64,000 nucleotides of DNA from Strongylocentrotus droebachiensis (taxonomy: Eukaryota; Echinodermata; Echinoidea; Camarodonta; Strongylocentrotidae). The translations under genes and the position numbers were made by a program. The notes beneath the pieces are model-generated. The model was not told where the DNA came from. It saw only the letters and a list, made by a program, of their open reading frames with translations, and made no database searches. This document shows positions 13,101-26,936 of the stretch, one piece after another (position 1 is the stretch's first letter; each line of letters begins with the position of its first letter). The DNA lies in assembly GCA_035222895.1 (NCBI GenBank), contig JAVYIG010000065.1, positions 682,001 through 746,000 of the forward strand. Reading direction: 5' to 3'.

Positions 13101-14669
13101 GATGTGGCCCTTTAGGGTAGAAAGAGGCCCTTTTTGCGTCGTGCCGTCCCCAGCATTCATATTAGATGAAGCGCGTCACTAATTATTACATTTTCTAATC
13201 GCATTCCTTCTCGAACCTTACTCGTTCTTTTCTTTCTAATACAATTCTGTCCTTTATTCTTCTCTATCTGTCTCTCATTAAGACTTATGAATGTTGGCCT
13301 ATATTGAGTGACCATTATCCGATTTGATGATGGATGGTAAACAATGATGAATTAACATAGTTCAGAAGAAAAGGAAAAGACGAAAACAACACCGATAAAT
13401 AATGGATGAATGGAGAAAGGCAATAAGAGAAAAGAAAAAGCTCAAAGATTGACCAAATCAGAGGAGGTTTAATGGCCTTGCGATGCGACAAGCATAGGCC
13501 AGTCATCAGGGGAGACATTTTGAAGTTAACCTGATATGTTGGGTAATTTCTATATGTATGGCTTGGCCCAATAAAATCGAATTAGAACGACGAAGATGTA
13601 CACATTTCGGGGTTCATTTTCCCCGTCTGTGTGACTCAATTCTAAAACGAGTCGAAGTCACCCGGGAGCGAAATTCGATTTGGACTGCAGGTATATCGCA
13701 TCGATGGGGGTATAGAAGACACACTGGTACCAGGCATGCTTAGGCGAAATGAAGACAGAGATAAGGAAAGATGAAGATACCGTGGGCTCCAGATGCAAAT
13801 TGGGGGCTCTCTCCAAGGGGGGCACGAGGGGGGCACGGGGATCAACCGGAGGGGCACCGGGTGAGGAAAAGTGTTTTTTGTTGGGTATGCTCTGGTGGGG
13901 TGTAAGAGAGGTGGATTGATAAATTTGGATGGGAATGAATGTGAGAGGACGCAAAGAAATCGGAGATTAATCTAATAGTAAACATAATTAGGCTATAGGT
14001 GAGATGGTAAAGTGGTCGAATAGGAGTATAGAGAAATTGAGAAATAGTGATAGAAAGCAGCACATTACGAGATGAAATATCGGGAATAGGAAAACAAATC
14101 AAATCGCAGGAGGGTGTCCACCCCTGCACCCCCTTACACATACCCCGGGCAGCTACCTCCAAGAGTATTTTACACCCGTACTGTTATCCCTGACCTCGGA
14201 GTAGTCGGACGACCACTACAGCGTACTTGGGCAATTACCAAAGAGTAATTATCTCCAGAGGAGTTTCGTCCGGACAACTACACGTATACCCCTATGATGA
14301 TTATACTACTCTCTTATCAAATTTCACAATTACTACAAAGGCTAGAATTTTCTACCACAATTTTTTTTATTATCATTACCATCGATACCACTGCTTGGTT
14401 TGTATGGATTAGTGGAAAGGGCAAGATATCTACGTTCTGTACGTGCATGCAGAATATTGACATTTTCATGCACGAGCAATGCGTTCGTAATTGAAATAGG
14501 AGATATAAGTATTCTCATTCATTCATCTGGGGATTCCCCTCGTCCACCTTTGCTCCCTAAGTTTCGCTCGATCTTCAGCGCGATTTGAGATGACTGAAAT
14601 CCTTCGCGGAAACCCAATAACAAGGTGCGGTTGGATTCTCAGATCAATTATCCCACCTCTGTCTCGATT

Positions 14670-14985
14670 AGCCGCGAAGAAGGAGGATGAAAAGGAGAAG
14701 GAGGAAGATGAAGGAGAAGGAGGAAGGAGAAGGAGGAAGAGGAGGAAGAAGAAGAGAAGAAGGAGGAGGATGAGTGAAAGGAAGAGAAGAGGAAGAGGAA
14801 GAATAAGGAGAAGAAGAAAAAAAAAGAAATAGAAGATTGAAGAAGAAAAGGAAGAAGAATGAGAAGTAGGAAGAGGAGAAGGAGGAACAGATGATGATGA
14901 TGAAGACGAAGAAGAAGAAGAAGAAGAAGAAGAAGAAGAAGAAGAAGAAGAAGAAGAAAAAGTAGAAGATGATGATGATGAAAAA
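14670..14985 (+). repeat. (GAA)n/(GGA)n/(GAT)n purine triplet tract
   Basis: Imperfect GGA/GAA triplets pass into a pure (GAA)n run at about 14909-14957 and a short GAT run. The Lys/Arg/Glu-rich frame across it is an artefact. Confidence 0.85.
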
Positions 14986-15629
14986 GACTTTACTTATTTG
15001 ATAATAGTTGAAGTAAATATGGATTAATTAACAGAAAAAGGGGGTGAGTTGTCCGACGGTGTCTATACAAATTTAATTTCTCTCTCTAACATTTTTGCTT
15101 TACTCATATTCATTCGTACGGATTATAACAAACCAACCACTGAGGCCACAAAGAAAAACAGAGATCAATTCAACGTTTTCTATATAATCCAGTCACAAAC
15201 AGGAGACATGGCAAACTTTGAGTTCCTCAGTAACTTTGACTGTTTTTTTTGTATCCAACACCAAGAAATCGAATCAAAGAAGAACGTAAAAGTCAAGGTT
15301 TTAATTAGGCACAGTTGCTGTTGTCATTTATCTTGCGCGCGTGCTCGCTCTTGAGTTTTTATCCCGAAAGTTCACTTAATTCAATTTTTCTCGTGACTTT
15401 TACTTGTTCCTTGGGCTTATCTGTTTCATTTCATTTATTTGATGCCATTCTTGGGAGCCATTGGTTGATGCTTTGATTGAGATACTCGTTAGTGAAAGAC
15501 AGGTGCGTGACAAACGAAATCACATTATCTGCCAAGTTAAATGTCGAGGGATTCAACGTACAATGCATACCTCATTATCTAGCTGTCATTTAGTTTGATC
15601 TCTCATTTCATCTCCCGTTTCATCTATTC

Positions 15630-15772
15630 CATCTTCCCCTTCTCTCTCTCCCTCTCTCTCTCTCTCTTTCCCCTCTTTCTCTCCCCCTATTTCCCTGTCT
15701 GTTTCACTAGATATGTTTGGGGTTTAAACCGCAACAAAATTGTGACAGAACCCTCCCCTTCCCTCCCCTTCC

Positions 15773-15813
<41 letters not shown>

Positions 15814-15859
15814 CCTCTACATCTCTCTCTCTCTCTATCTCTCTCTCTTTATCTCCCTC

Positions 15860-15891
<32 letters not shown>

Positions 15892-15895
15892 TATT
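15630..15895 (+). repeat. (CT)n microsatellite region, two blocks
   Basis: (CT)n at 15640-15670 and about 15776-15892, separated by about 100 bases of mixed sequence. Confidence 0.9.
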
Positions 15896-16690
15896 TTATG
15901 TGTCTCTTGATATTTAGTAAGCAAACCGTAGGCATTTCCAAGCAATCGCTTGATTAAAATGACCACGGGAATATGGCAAAGACAGCGAAGTAGTGCAATG
16001 CCGACTTGAAGTTTTGAGAACTTTTCTTCAAATGAAACTATACTTGTAAAGTCAAACTGTTTGTCGCTCTACTAAAAGCTTTGGTCATCTAAACCAGATC
16101 TTGACGGACCTCACAGCCTGTTAAAAAGATGACGGAAGGGAGGGGCTGTTGGATTGTCACTGCATTGTAGTTTCATCTTATACTGAGAGGGGCTGCTCTA
16201 TATGCCCATAGTACGCAAAGTGCCCATTGCATGGGACCAATGCATTAATATCAATACATTTCTTTTAGAGAGAGGTTGATCAATTCGAGCCCCGTGACCC
16301 CTACCTATCCACGGACCCCGCGCCAAGCACTCCTAGTGACACTATGTCGATAATAGCATGATTACAGAAGATTTCAAATCACTCCTCCACCAAAGACATC
16401 CCTATTAACACATACTGAACTCTTAAATCAGGTTCATATACCAACCAACCCACCGATTTTCACTTATATTGCACGCGATAATGCCCCCATATGATTGAAT
16501 GATGACTGATTGGGAGCCTTACCGTGTCTCGTTCATGGGTTCGTTGAATGGAATGCGATGTCAGATGGAATCGCATTTCTCATCGATTAGGCGGATGGTT
16601 AACGGGGATGCCAGATGTCTATGGACCCACTATCTGTTGATAAGTGAGAAGTCAGTGGTGTGTACAACCTAGGGTGGAGTTAAATATGTG

Positions 16691-16855
16691 CCCCCCCCCC
16701 CCGTTTGCAAGTTGAATAAGAAATATTTTAATAGTATACTGTCATCATCAACATCATCATCATCCTAATTATTACTATTATCATTATTATCATTATCACT
16801 ATTATTATCATCATCATCAGCAGCATCATTATCATCATCATTATTTGTTGGCTCC
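16691..16855 (+). repeat. Poly-C run and (ATC)n/(ATT)n triplets
   Basis: Twelve C at 16691-16702, then imperfect ATC/ATT triplets at 16740-16842. Confidence 0.8.
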
Positions 16856-18744
16856 AAGCGCATTGTGACTTCTCCGCCGTCCCTTGTTGACACTCCGCCC
16901 CACCCCATCCCGTTACATTTTATGGATACGCCCTTGATGAGTAGCATCAGAGAGGAGGGGTGAGGTGAGGGGTTAGTGCCTGGGGTTATCCTCTCATTCC
17001 TTATGAATAATACTTAGTATGATTAAGACGAACTGATATTAGTCAACCATGTTGGTAGTCAGACATATACTTTTTAATAATTTAAATTTAGTTTGAAAGC
17101 GTTATATTATGGTTGATCTTTTCATAGTTTAGCCCAAAGATGTAAATATGACATTCTGCATGATTGTATATTTTTACGTTTGGTATTGTATCATAAAGGA
17201 AACTTGTGGAAGGGAAAACATTACAAAAATGCACTAAGTTAAAGGAAATAGTATGATTCTCTTGCTGCAATGAATGCTCCTTGACTCTTATGGAGAAATG
17301 AATTTAAAAAAAAAGTGTTTTTCCATCTATTAAAAAAAAAAGGTGATATCAACTACTAATAATCTTTTAAACATAGATGTGATGTTCTAATGAACGACAA
17401 TGTATTAACATAAATTGATCAATGATAAACTGTTTTTAAATTTAATGGATATATAAATCAATATAGCTATTCAGTGGTTCAGTGCGATTTCTGCCTTTTG
17501 TTTTACTCTACAAAATAAAACGTATTTCTCATGTCCTTATTTTAAAGCAACAATTCAGAATTGGGGATTTAAAATTGTTAAAAGAATATAGGCCTATATA
17601 TTTTTAGCCGTAGGCTACTATGGGTTTGATATTCATCATCATTGTTTTAGGGTAGACGACTTTATTGATGGATTTCGATTCATTTTAAGTCATCGAATAC
17701 CGTTTTTGTTTCCTATTTTGTTTTTTTTAATTCTTTACAAGACTTGATATGTCAGGTATAATCGAATCATAATGGTTTCTGTTTGGGTATGACTGAACGG
17801 TGCTTTTAGTCTGTAAATTTTACTTATGGAAGCAGCTCGTATGCAACGGTATATTGAAATCTCATTGGACAGCAACCAAACATTTGATACTTTTTGTACG
17901 ACTTAGGTTTCGCTTCTTTATTTTGTTTTGTTCTCTTGTTTGTGTCTATTTGCTTTGTTGTTTGTTTGCTCTAAGTCTTTGTTCATTTGTTGATTGCTAT
18001 GTTTTATTTCATATTAATTTCATTATGAAGTCACCGTTACATGAATCTGATTAGCTCATACATTTCATAAACAGACTTGTATCAATGTTTCAGTTCGTAT
18101 GCTTGACTTTAAAAACAACTTGAGCTTCCACATTCACTGACACAACTTCTGCACTGACACAACTTCTGTATATAGGTTATTAGGAAGACCAGAATGGTCT
18201 CGGTTATGTTGAAAGCGAAACTTCAGAGGAAATCGGAAGGAGGAAAGGAATCCAATAAATGAAAATATGTTGTATAGAGAAGGTTGCGTTCTTGTGAAGA
18301 TGACAACATATTTTGTTTAGCTTTGCCATTCTTTGCAGACCAGTCTGGAAGAACAACCTAATAGAAATATCGCCTGACAGCTTGCTTTTCAAATGCAATC
18401 GTATTCCTGAAAATTGACAAGAATTAGCTAAAAAGTTTGGACCAAACTTACTGCATGAGATGCTTATAAAGCAAGTTTGAGCAAATTTCTTTTCATTTGG
18501 ATCATTCCCAAACCCACAGTATGTATCAACCCTTTTTGCTACATGAACTATATAATCAATCTTTTCCAAATGCTTCCAGATTTTCCCCACAATTTATAAT
18601 CGCATGACCTGACTCAACTTTATCTTTAAGCCAACGAAACGAGGTATGAAACAAATATCACCAGAAAAGAGAAGGAAACCAATCAAGCTATTGAACACTA
18701 AACGTACTAGGTGCATGATGAAATTGTTCGTGGTATGATGGAAG

Positions 18745-18868
18745 GCACTCTTTCAAAGAAATCAGCATCGAGATGAGATACTCTAAACTGTCTTCAGTTT
18801 CAGGAACTAATGACCCGACCCGTTAAGCCTTCTTGGAATATTTCGATGAAGTCAGATCATAAGCTGTA
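18745..18868 (+). repeat. Diverged direct repeat, copy 1
   Basis: About 120 bp, including ATCAGCATCGAGATGA, TTTCAGGAACTAATGACCC, CTTGGAATATTTCGATG and AAGCTGTA, recur in the same order at 19231-19342 with roughly 75-80% identity by eye. No open frame is shared. Confidence 0.65.
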
Positions 18869-19230
18869 CTGTCAAAAGAGCAAGCGTTAATGGGCAAATT
18901 ATAGATGGGTATATTTTGTCTAATAATTAATCTATTGGGATGTTTTTCTCCCAAGCATTTACTATGTAGATTCATTTAACCATCGTAATTTATTGGAAAA
19001 AAACGGGTAGATCTTACAAGGCAAATCTGCATGTTCATCAACGAGGAGTCCACAATGAAACAATCTGGCAGAAATTACTTGGCAAATTTGAAAAACAAAA
19101 TTCTTCAGTAAACTGGGAATTGATAATTAATGGTTCCGAATATGATTAACTAAAAGATAAAGAAGTAAACATGTCAGAAATAAGGAGAAAAGGGATTAAG
19201 CTATGGGGATGACTATGTGCGCATGTGGAG

Positions 19231-19342
19231 GCATCCTTTTAACAAAATCAACATCGAGATGATATATCTCGTCTTGAGTTTCAGAAACTAATGACCCAGT
19301 CAGCTTCCTGGAATCATTTCGATGGAGTCAAAACGTAAGCTA
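19231..19342 (+). repeat. Diverged direct repeat, copy 2
   Basis: This is the second copy of the unit at 18745-18868, with ATCAACATCGAGATGA, TTTCAGAAACTAATGACCC, CCTGGAATCATTTCGATGG and AAGCTATA. Similarity may reach further upstream (GGATTAAGCTATGG here, ATCAAGCTATTG near 18685). Confidence 0.65.
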
Positions 19343-19395
19343 TATGAATTGCACCAGAGCCGCCAATAACAAGGCCATGTGTACAGAACGGTGCT

Positions 19396-19417
19396 GGGGG
19401 GGGGGGGGGGGGGGGGG
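19396..19417 (+). repeat. 22-base poly-G
   Basis: Uninterrupted G run; the true length is likely uncertain because of sequencing slippage. Confidence 0.85.
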
Positions 19418-20663
19418 CGCCCAGTGTGATTTGACATTGGTACAGAGAGGTGAAGGGGCATGGTAGTGGCATATGGGGGAAGGGGAACACGTGACCATTG
19501 GACATTTTAACAAACTTGTATACATTTCAGGATTGGAGGCAAACATAATGATCATGAGCGCATTGTAGGATATAGAGTTGAGTCCTCCTAACCAAAGGTA
19601 GGGGGGAAGGGGGTAACTTAAAAGTGCCCCTCTCCAGGTCGCCGCCCTTGATTGTGTTAAGTACAAAATGTATAACTTTATCGCCGTAAAAAAAAAAGTA
19701 AGGAGTAAATATGGAATACAAAATTAATGCAAAATCGACAAGGGAAATGAAAAACACAAAGCACCTCGGTGAAAGATCATAATATTATCATTGTTCTTTC
19801 CTTTTGACAATTATTCCTGATTTATTTTTCTGAATTTTTTAAAACTATCGAACATAATTATTATCGGAAGTTCCCACATCCTCGTCTGAAACACCGCTCT
19901 GCCGACGCGGGCTTGTACCTCTGACTGGACGGGTAATGTAGCGTATATTTAACCAATGAATCATGTCGAGCTGGATACCAGGAAAAAATTCAGCATGGCG
20001 TCCACGCAGTCCGACCAATGCGTTTGATTTGGTGTTGGGTTAAAATCGTCCTACCTGGAAACGACATCTGGTATGCCGATCCCTGACCCATGCTAATTTG
20101 CTTGATCTATATATGACAGGACGCGATAGTGATCCATGTTGTTGTTTACCATGTTGTAAAAACAAACAAACACAACACTTCTTTCTGGAGAATGCACAAA
20201 TACCAATGGTCAACTCTAAAAACGTAAGGATTAGTCAATTTGTAAAGGGCCGAGGAGCGAAAGTGTGTTTAAACTATTTCCTTCTTTTTACATCGCTGAA
20301 TCCAACACTTTAAATGCCGAAAATAGTAATCATATCAAAACGACGCCTCTTGGGGGGGGGGGCATGTTGTCATATCTTTCACAATTTTCCTAGTTGCCCC
20401 TGTCCATAAAGTTTTTGAAGAAAGGTATTTTTTCCTTTTCACTTTTTCCCCCTTTCAGTTCTGTCTTTCTCTTCTCCCCCACAGTTTTTTTATGTTTGCT
20501 ATGTGATGGGTGGGGGTACTGCGAATATTTACTTTAGAAGAATCTAGCACGATGCATTATTCCAGGAGACTTCAAACAATCGGTATCACCAATAATTATA
20601 CCTAATAGTTAAGTCAAACACCCCGTCCAGAAAACGCTATTTGACTCACGCATTATTATCTTA

Positions 20664-20715
20664 GTGATGAGTTACCACGAAGCGTGGGTGAGTTCGAATT
20701 TCCGTGGTATGATGG
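20664..20715 (+). repeat. Possible decayed tRNA-like fragment
   Basis: GGTGAGTTCGAATTTCC (20687-20703) resembles a B box. The A box and cloverleaf are not convincing. Confidence 0.2.
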
Positions 20716-22933
20716 ATTGCCATCCATAGACACGTATCATACCAGGGTTAGATGTCAACAATGACCTTAGTACCTTGCCCATCCTTGTGACTAATTTAAC
20801 AAATGTAGTTTGTGGCAAGGCCCTTTTAACAGGCCCTACCGTCTTTATTTACGATCTGTCTTGATTGGTCGAGTCCACGGTCACTTTTTAAAGTACATCT
20901 ATATAGCAGGGTATAGGGTAAACTTTGGAGATGAGTACCGAAACGAAATTTTACGAGGACTTTTGTTTATGAAATGATTGGATAAAGTTTGGTAAGATAT
21001 ATTTATGTACTGGAAAAATAAAGTAAACGGAAGAAAGAGAAAACTGGGCAGACAGAATAAGGGAGAAAGAGAGGGAGATATAAACTTGCAGAGTTATGAA
21101 AATAAAGCGACAGAGGGATAGAGAAATAGGGAGGGGGAGAGAAAATAGAGAAAAAGGGAGGCGATAGAAAGGGAATGATATCAAGATGAGGCGGAAGAAG
21201 AAGGAAAAGAATGAGAAAAATGAAATGAAGTAAAGATGAAAGAAAAGAAAACAGGTAGATATCTACAGCAACAAATTGATGAAGGCTACTAAGTAAAGGC
21301 CTTTTTTTAACGGTTCTTCATCCACAGCAACATCGCGTGCACCCGAATGCTGGTTGGAAATGGCCATTATTTTCAGGAAAATGGATACTTACTTGAGTTA
21401 CTCACATTTTCTCACAAATGATTTTTAAGCTCCGATCTCAAATTATCGTTATTAAGCCAAGAATATTCAACATACGAGAGCATAACATGCCCCTGCGAAC
21501 ATAAGTATAATTTAATGACTCATGTTATAAGATTAAGTTTCGTTCTTTTAGGGCTAAAAGTTCCAGAGGCTTTAAAGATACCGACAAATTGCTTTCGATT
21601 TCCAGATCGATGATGAATAAGTGACCGATTTACGATGTCTTAATGTAACTAAATTTGCATAAAATCGTGATGTCAATGCCAAATGTGTTTTTCCCTCCAA
21701 GAGATCAAATAATGGCAATATACAGATGAGAAAGGCAGGAAAGAAACTGAGGTACAATAAGCCGATTAAGAAGAAGAATCGGGTCCATGGACCCCCCCCC
21801 CCCTCCCCCTCTCCCTCAGAGAAAACGCAGCATGAGAGGGGGAAGAGACGGGGTGACATCTTCCTTTAATAAATAAAACAAAGAGATGTTATCTGGGAAA
21901 TGTTTACACATTTTAAAGACACAAATCACTATTTATTATGCTCCTTAAATTGGCAGAGCACTATGTCAAATGAGACGTCTTTTTCTAATGACACTGTCAA
22001 GTTCTCATGTTTATAAGTTTTTTTTAAAGTGAATTCATAGAACAAATGTTAACTTTAACAATTTGTTTAACAGCTTAAACCAAGCGTGCATGGGGTACAT
22101 TCATGTGTGCATGGATACGGACAAATGTGTAACTCAAGCACATGCCAAAAATGAAAAAGCAATTCATATACTGTCTCGTTTCAGTCTGACAGAGGGTCAT
22201 TAATATCAACATAAAAGTACTTTAGTAGATGACGTTGTCGTTGTAGCAATCTTATCGTTCATTGTTCTGTATATACGTTTACTAGACGACATAAAACTTG
22301 CCGGGTGGTGTTGCGTTAACGTAATTTTGTCAATGTTTCTTGAATGTTATATTACGTATGACACTCGAAACACTCAGACTGGTCGTTAGGGCCGACGCCT
22401 GATCTAAATCAACCCAACATTTTAAAGATCAAGTCATGTTATGGTCATGCTATAACATTGTGGTAAACATTGGGAAAGGGTGATTATGTAGTATATAAGA
22501 AATATTGTATTGAAATAAAAAGAAATCCACTCAATCTTACTGAAAGCTATGTCTACTGCACATATAAATGCGTATATAGGACTACGAACACAAGTCGTGT
22601 GGATAGAAATTCGGTCCGAACCTTTTGCTAATTCACGTCATATTTCGCATATAAGGGCGTTTGAAGAGCAATAATTTTCAGGGGAAAATTTCAGATTTTT
22701 TCTTCTTCACTGACATATTAAGAGAACTACACATATAATATTCGCTTTACTTCTCTTTAAGTGTTGATGATAATGAATTGGTGCTCTTATGTAGCCCTGA
22801 ACGCCAATAAAATATGACCAGTCGTCAACGGCATGACGAATTACTAGGGCGTGTATGAATTCATGCGATTTGCGGCAGACATTATATATGTCATACATAA
22901 AAGAGATATGATTGATATCATTATTGGGTGATA

Positions 22934-22962
22934 TAGAGGAGAGAGAGAGCACGAGAGAGAGA

Positions 22963-22995
<33 letters not shown>

Positions 22996-23058
22996 GGAAC
23001 AAACTAAAAGCGAAAAAATAAGATGAAAGGGAGAAAGAGAGAGTGATGATGATGATGA
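22934..23058 (+). repeat. (GA)n microsatellite with GAT triplets
   Basis: (GA)n at 22934-22997, purine-rich to 23042, then GATGATGAT. Confidence 0.9.
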
Positions 23059-23580
23059 CGCCAACGCCAACGATGACGAAAAGAAAGGAACTCGATTTTG
23101 AGACATGGACGGTTATTTTAAAGACAACAATAATCATTTAATCTTATTTGTAATGCATGTATGGTAATAGTTGACCAGCAGCACAAACTGAAATATATGT
23201 AAATGAACTGAAAAATAAAGTGTTTACAAAGTTCTAGTTAATAACGATGATGATGATGATGCATGCTGATGATGATAATAATTTTATCATGATAAAAAGC
23301 GGTAGTATTGAAATAAGAAATGTTTGATTGTGATGTGGCCTAAACCAAGCGAATCTGCGATTTGTCATGCAAAATCCACTTTCATTCGCACTATGATAAT
23401 TCGCGACAGGATTAAACTCCTTCCAAAATATTCAACAAAGTACGCTTTCGTGGTATATTTTTAAAGTTTATATCAAAAGTATGATTCATACAATAATTTT
23501 GCTCAAATATTGGCGGCCCTCGGTAGGATGTTTTTTTTTTTTAATTATGCGCGAGTTTTTTGTTAATGGAGGAAATCGCC

Positions 23581-23785
23581 ATCAGTGGGGTAGACATGAG
23601 GGGCGGCTCCGAATTTATCAGGGGCAGATGACGTTCTAGAGAACACGGCCATCGAATGAAAGGAAATGTGAGAGGGTTCGTCTGAGAGTGCTTTTCTTAA
23701 TTCCCTTTCTTCCTCTTTCCCCCTTGTCCTATTTTTCGACATAAGGGGCATGTGCACCCTACGATCTCGTAGCTCCGCCACTGAT
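23581..23785. mobile_element. Possible small element bounded by inverted CAGTGGSG ends
   Basis: The left edge reads ATCAGTGGGGTAGAC with GGGGCGGCTCC close by. The right edge, inverted, reads ATCAGTGGCGGAGCT. The same CAGTGGCGWA start occurs at 23929, 38300 and 5083, two of them next to G-rich runs, so it looks like a dispersed repeat end. Boundaries are tentative. Confidence 0.4.
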
Positions 23786-24069
23786 TGACACGATCGAGTT
23801 ACACTGTTAACAGTTCCGGACGAGGCGTCTAATATGATTATCTGAATTATTACCCGGATTACCCTCCTTATTTGAGGGTTGCATCATTTTAGAATCCCAC
23901 CTTCTTGTTCTACGTCTTCCCCACCAAGCAGTGGCGTAGCGTATTTGTACGGGGGCTGTTGGGGGCGGGGGCAAACCGGTCTTGTTAAATGCATACAATA
24001 TCGAAAGAACAAGACTGTTGAGTGGGATGAGGGTGTAGGATTTTTCTTTTACGATGCCTCTCCCTTCTC

Positions 24070-24130
24070 CAACTCCGAATCTTTCTCTCTCTTTCTCTTT
24101 CTCTCTCTCTCCTTCTCTCTTTCTGTCTTC
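24070..24130 (+). repeat. (CT)n tract
   Basis: CT/CTTT runs, followed at 24160 by a short poly-G. Confidence 0.8.
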
Positions 24131-24934
24131 TCCGTTTTTTCCCTTCATATTTCATAGGGGGGGGGGACATGCTTCCAGTAGCTACAGCACAGCCTCCAAA
24201 CTTCTGCATCTCTTGTATAACGTTACGTAACCATAGTAATAAAGTTGCACCCCTAAGGGGCCAAGAAGAAAGACTGGAATCATATCTATATTTTGTTAGT
24301 TCCAAAGCCAAGGTTGGAGTTTCTGACAAACACTATACGGTTACCGTGAAGATGCGATTGAGACCACTCTCTTATCGCGAATTCACACACTGTCTCTGGA
24401 GCTATCATGAAAACTGTTTTTTGCCATGGTCTATCCGAATTGTCTTTCTCAAACTGTCTTTAAATAGTTGGGTACTTTCTTCTTGTTTCTATTTAATTTT
24501 TGTAATGGATCAAAAACACGCATTTAAATATGGAGTGAAAAGGTGTTAATAATAAACTATAAAAGTTTAGATAGCCAGAGGAATAAATACTTGGAGTTCT
24601 ATAACACTGTCACCTAACTTAATTTTATAATGTCTTCCATAACCTTTTGGATTGTATTGGACATGTAAATCAGTTGAATAGTATATCAGTTCAATAGAAC
24701 TATTGATCATTACACATAGTTTACTGAAATAATTTCCCTGATCGGACCTTATCAGCATTGGGTATCTGTTCTACAAGATACATGATATATCATTATTACA
24801 TTCCTCTTGGCGGAGAAGACTGCTGCCCAATTTATCATACCTTAACCCACATTTGTCTGAAATAACAAGATCACTCGACTGCTCACGCTCCAAAACGGAT
24901 TAGTTTCAATGATCGCATCCTATTTTATCTTGTT

Positions 24935-25440
24935 CTCTCTCCTCCCTCTGCACCAGACTCTCTCCTCTCTCTCTCTATCAAACTCACTCTCTTTCTCTTT
25001 TTCTCTCTCTTTCTCTTTATTTTTCCCTTGCTAGCTCTCCGTCCGTGCTCCCTACTACTACCTCGTTTTACACCCCTCTCCCTCTCTCTTTGCCCTCCTC
25101 TTTACTTTATTCCACCCATGTCTTTACCTCGCACGTCCTCCTTTTGTTTTCTTTCCCTTTTCCCTTTCTCTTTCTCTGCCTCTCCATCACATCTCGTCTC
25201 AGTATCACTCCTTTTTTTGCTCCATCTCCCAATTCCCCTCCACTTCCCCTTATCTCTCTCTCTCCCCCCCTCTCTCTCTCTCTTTCTCTCATGTTCACAC
25301 GCAAGCTTATTATCCCTTATTACAAGCTCAGTTTGCCATCTCTCCCCCTCTCACCCCCTCCCCCGTCCCCCTCTCTCTTATTGTCTCTCACCTCTTCCTC
25401 TTCATTCTGCACTCACCCTCTGCACATTATTGTCACTCCA
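24935..25440 (+). repeat. Long polypyrimidine region
   Basis: About 500 bases dominated by C and T with short (CT)n cores. Two overlapping frames of about 140 codons on this strand are Leu/Ser/Pro low complexity, not genes. Confidence 0.85.
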
Positions 25441-25749
25441 CGACTTGTGAAGGGCTACTAAGAGACTATAAGCATCATAGATGGATTGAGAAATTTGAAT
25501 GCCGCGTAGTCCAAAAGAATGTCATTCAAATACTGATTATCAATCAAGTTTCTTAATGTTAAAGTCACGCTGTGCCCAAAGGGGGAATTGAAAACGGTTA
25601 TATCTAGATTGGCTGTAAATGCTTATTTCTTGACTTCCACCATGTTAGATATTTTGTAACTGTACGGAAGAGGAACTATACGGAATGCTTTGTGGTTAGG
25701 ATTTGGAAGTATCACATCACGAGTTTGTTTCCTGCCAACTGTGTTATCG

Positions 25750-25822
25750 CGCGTGTATGTGTGTTTGTGTGTGGGTGTGTGCGAGAGGAAGAGTGTGTGC
25801 GTGCGCGTGCCTGTGTGTTTGC
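25750..25822 (+). repeat. (GT)n-rich imperfect microsatellite
   Basis: TGTGTG wording broken by CG and GAGAGG; alternating purine-pyrimidine, including GTGCGCGTG. Confidence 0.75.
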
Positions 25823-26936
25823 AAAATGGCGAATGACCAAAGCAAGCAGGTGCACAAAATGCAGTCTAAGCTCCAGAGCAAGTTGTGTTGTTAAAGACCA
25901 GTGAGTGCAGTTGGGTCAAAGATACTAGAAGGGCAAATGCACCCGCAGATACTGGTCCTATTCCTTTAGGGTCCACTGACCTAACACATCGATGTTGATG
26001 TGGCGCCACGCCTGGCGACTCCGATGGTTCTGGTAGAGAAAGTGTGTTAATAGGGCGGTAAGTGGGTACCAGCGGGAGGTGGAGTCCGTCCGTACATCAA
26101 CCTCATCCAGCCAGGTCACAGCCCAGTAGCATCTCACTGCGTTGGATAGTAAGATGGCTACCAGACATTATCTATTTATCCTCCAATACAACCTCTCACT
26201 GTGATCATGGTAGAAATTGATTATATTGAAGTTTAAAGTTAAATACAGAATAAATGAACGCCTTAGGCTCTTAAGTCCAAAGTAGGCTAGCGCCGTGCTA
26301 GCTGAGGACAACGGAACTCATCAAATACACAATTTCTGGGTTGGCAAAACAATCATGACAATTCTACATTATTCTGGACTTGAATATTTTAAAAGCTGAA
26401 TTTGCATTGAATTAATACGCAGAATGAAATTATGAAGAGTATTATAGTAAAAAAACATTGTTTGATCATTCTTATTCAGCCATCACGGCAACTGTTAATT
26501 GCTGCTCATTATGACTTTACTCAAAACGAGTTGTGAAAAAACGTTTAATGTTTGCTTAAATAGCAGCAAAAAGCTTTTATAATAATTGCCGACCGTATAC
26601 TACTCGATTATCAACATTTTTGAAGTGTCCGAATCGCAATGACGCGTGGCTCATACGCACTAAAGCAAACGAGTTCTCAGGAAATTCATACAATCATCGT
26701 AAATACTCACTAATGACCGGATGTAAATGTCCAAGTGAATGTACACATCCAAAGACCACTTCCAATTAGTTTTATCAAATGTTTCATTACGCCTGCGCGG
26801 AGGTGGTGATCCGTAGCAACGGCGAAGCACGATAAAAAAGACTATTGTGAATTACGGTCATGTCAGAGCGTAATTTTGTTGATTAAATTTTCGTGCTATC
26901 ATCTCTGTTTGTCCTCTTGTTTCTTTCGCCATACAG

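Larger units (their letters stand above)
5627..26936 (+). other. Presumed first intron of receptor 1 (non-coding)
   Basis: If the donor at 5627 pairs with the acceptor at 26936, this is a 21.3-kb intron. It contains no credible coding exon. The longest open frames are translations of (CT)n/(GA)n tracts or AT-rich noise. Recognisable content is listed separately: microsatellites, the foldback at 7913-8073, tRNA-like SINE fragments near 7.7, 10.0 and 20.7 kb, and a diverged repeat pair at 18.7-19.3 kb. Stretches 5.7-6.5, 10.4-12.4, 17.0-18.7 and 21.3-22.9 kb are AT-rich with nothing identifiable. If the upstream exon is wrong, this is intergenic DNA. Confidence 0.4.

Noticed and set aside
16265..16330. 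Possible tRNA B box (CAATTCGAGCCCC)
   Set aside because: No A box at a suitable distance on either strand.
18204..18590. 128-residue minus-strand open frame
   Set aside because: No recognisable motif; lies beside a diverged non-coding repeat pair.
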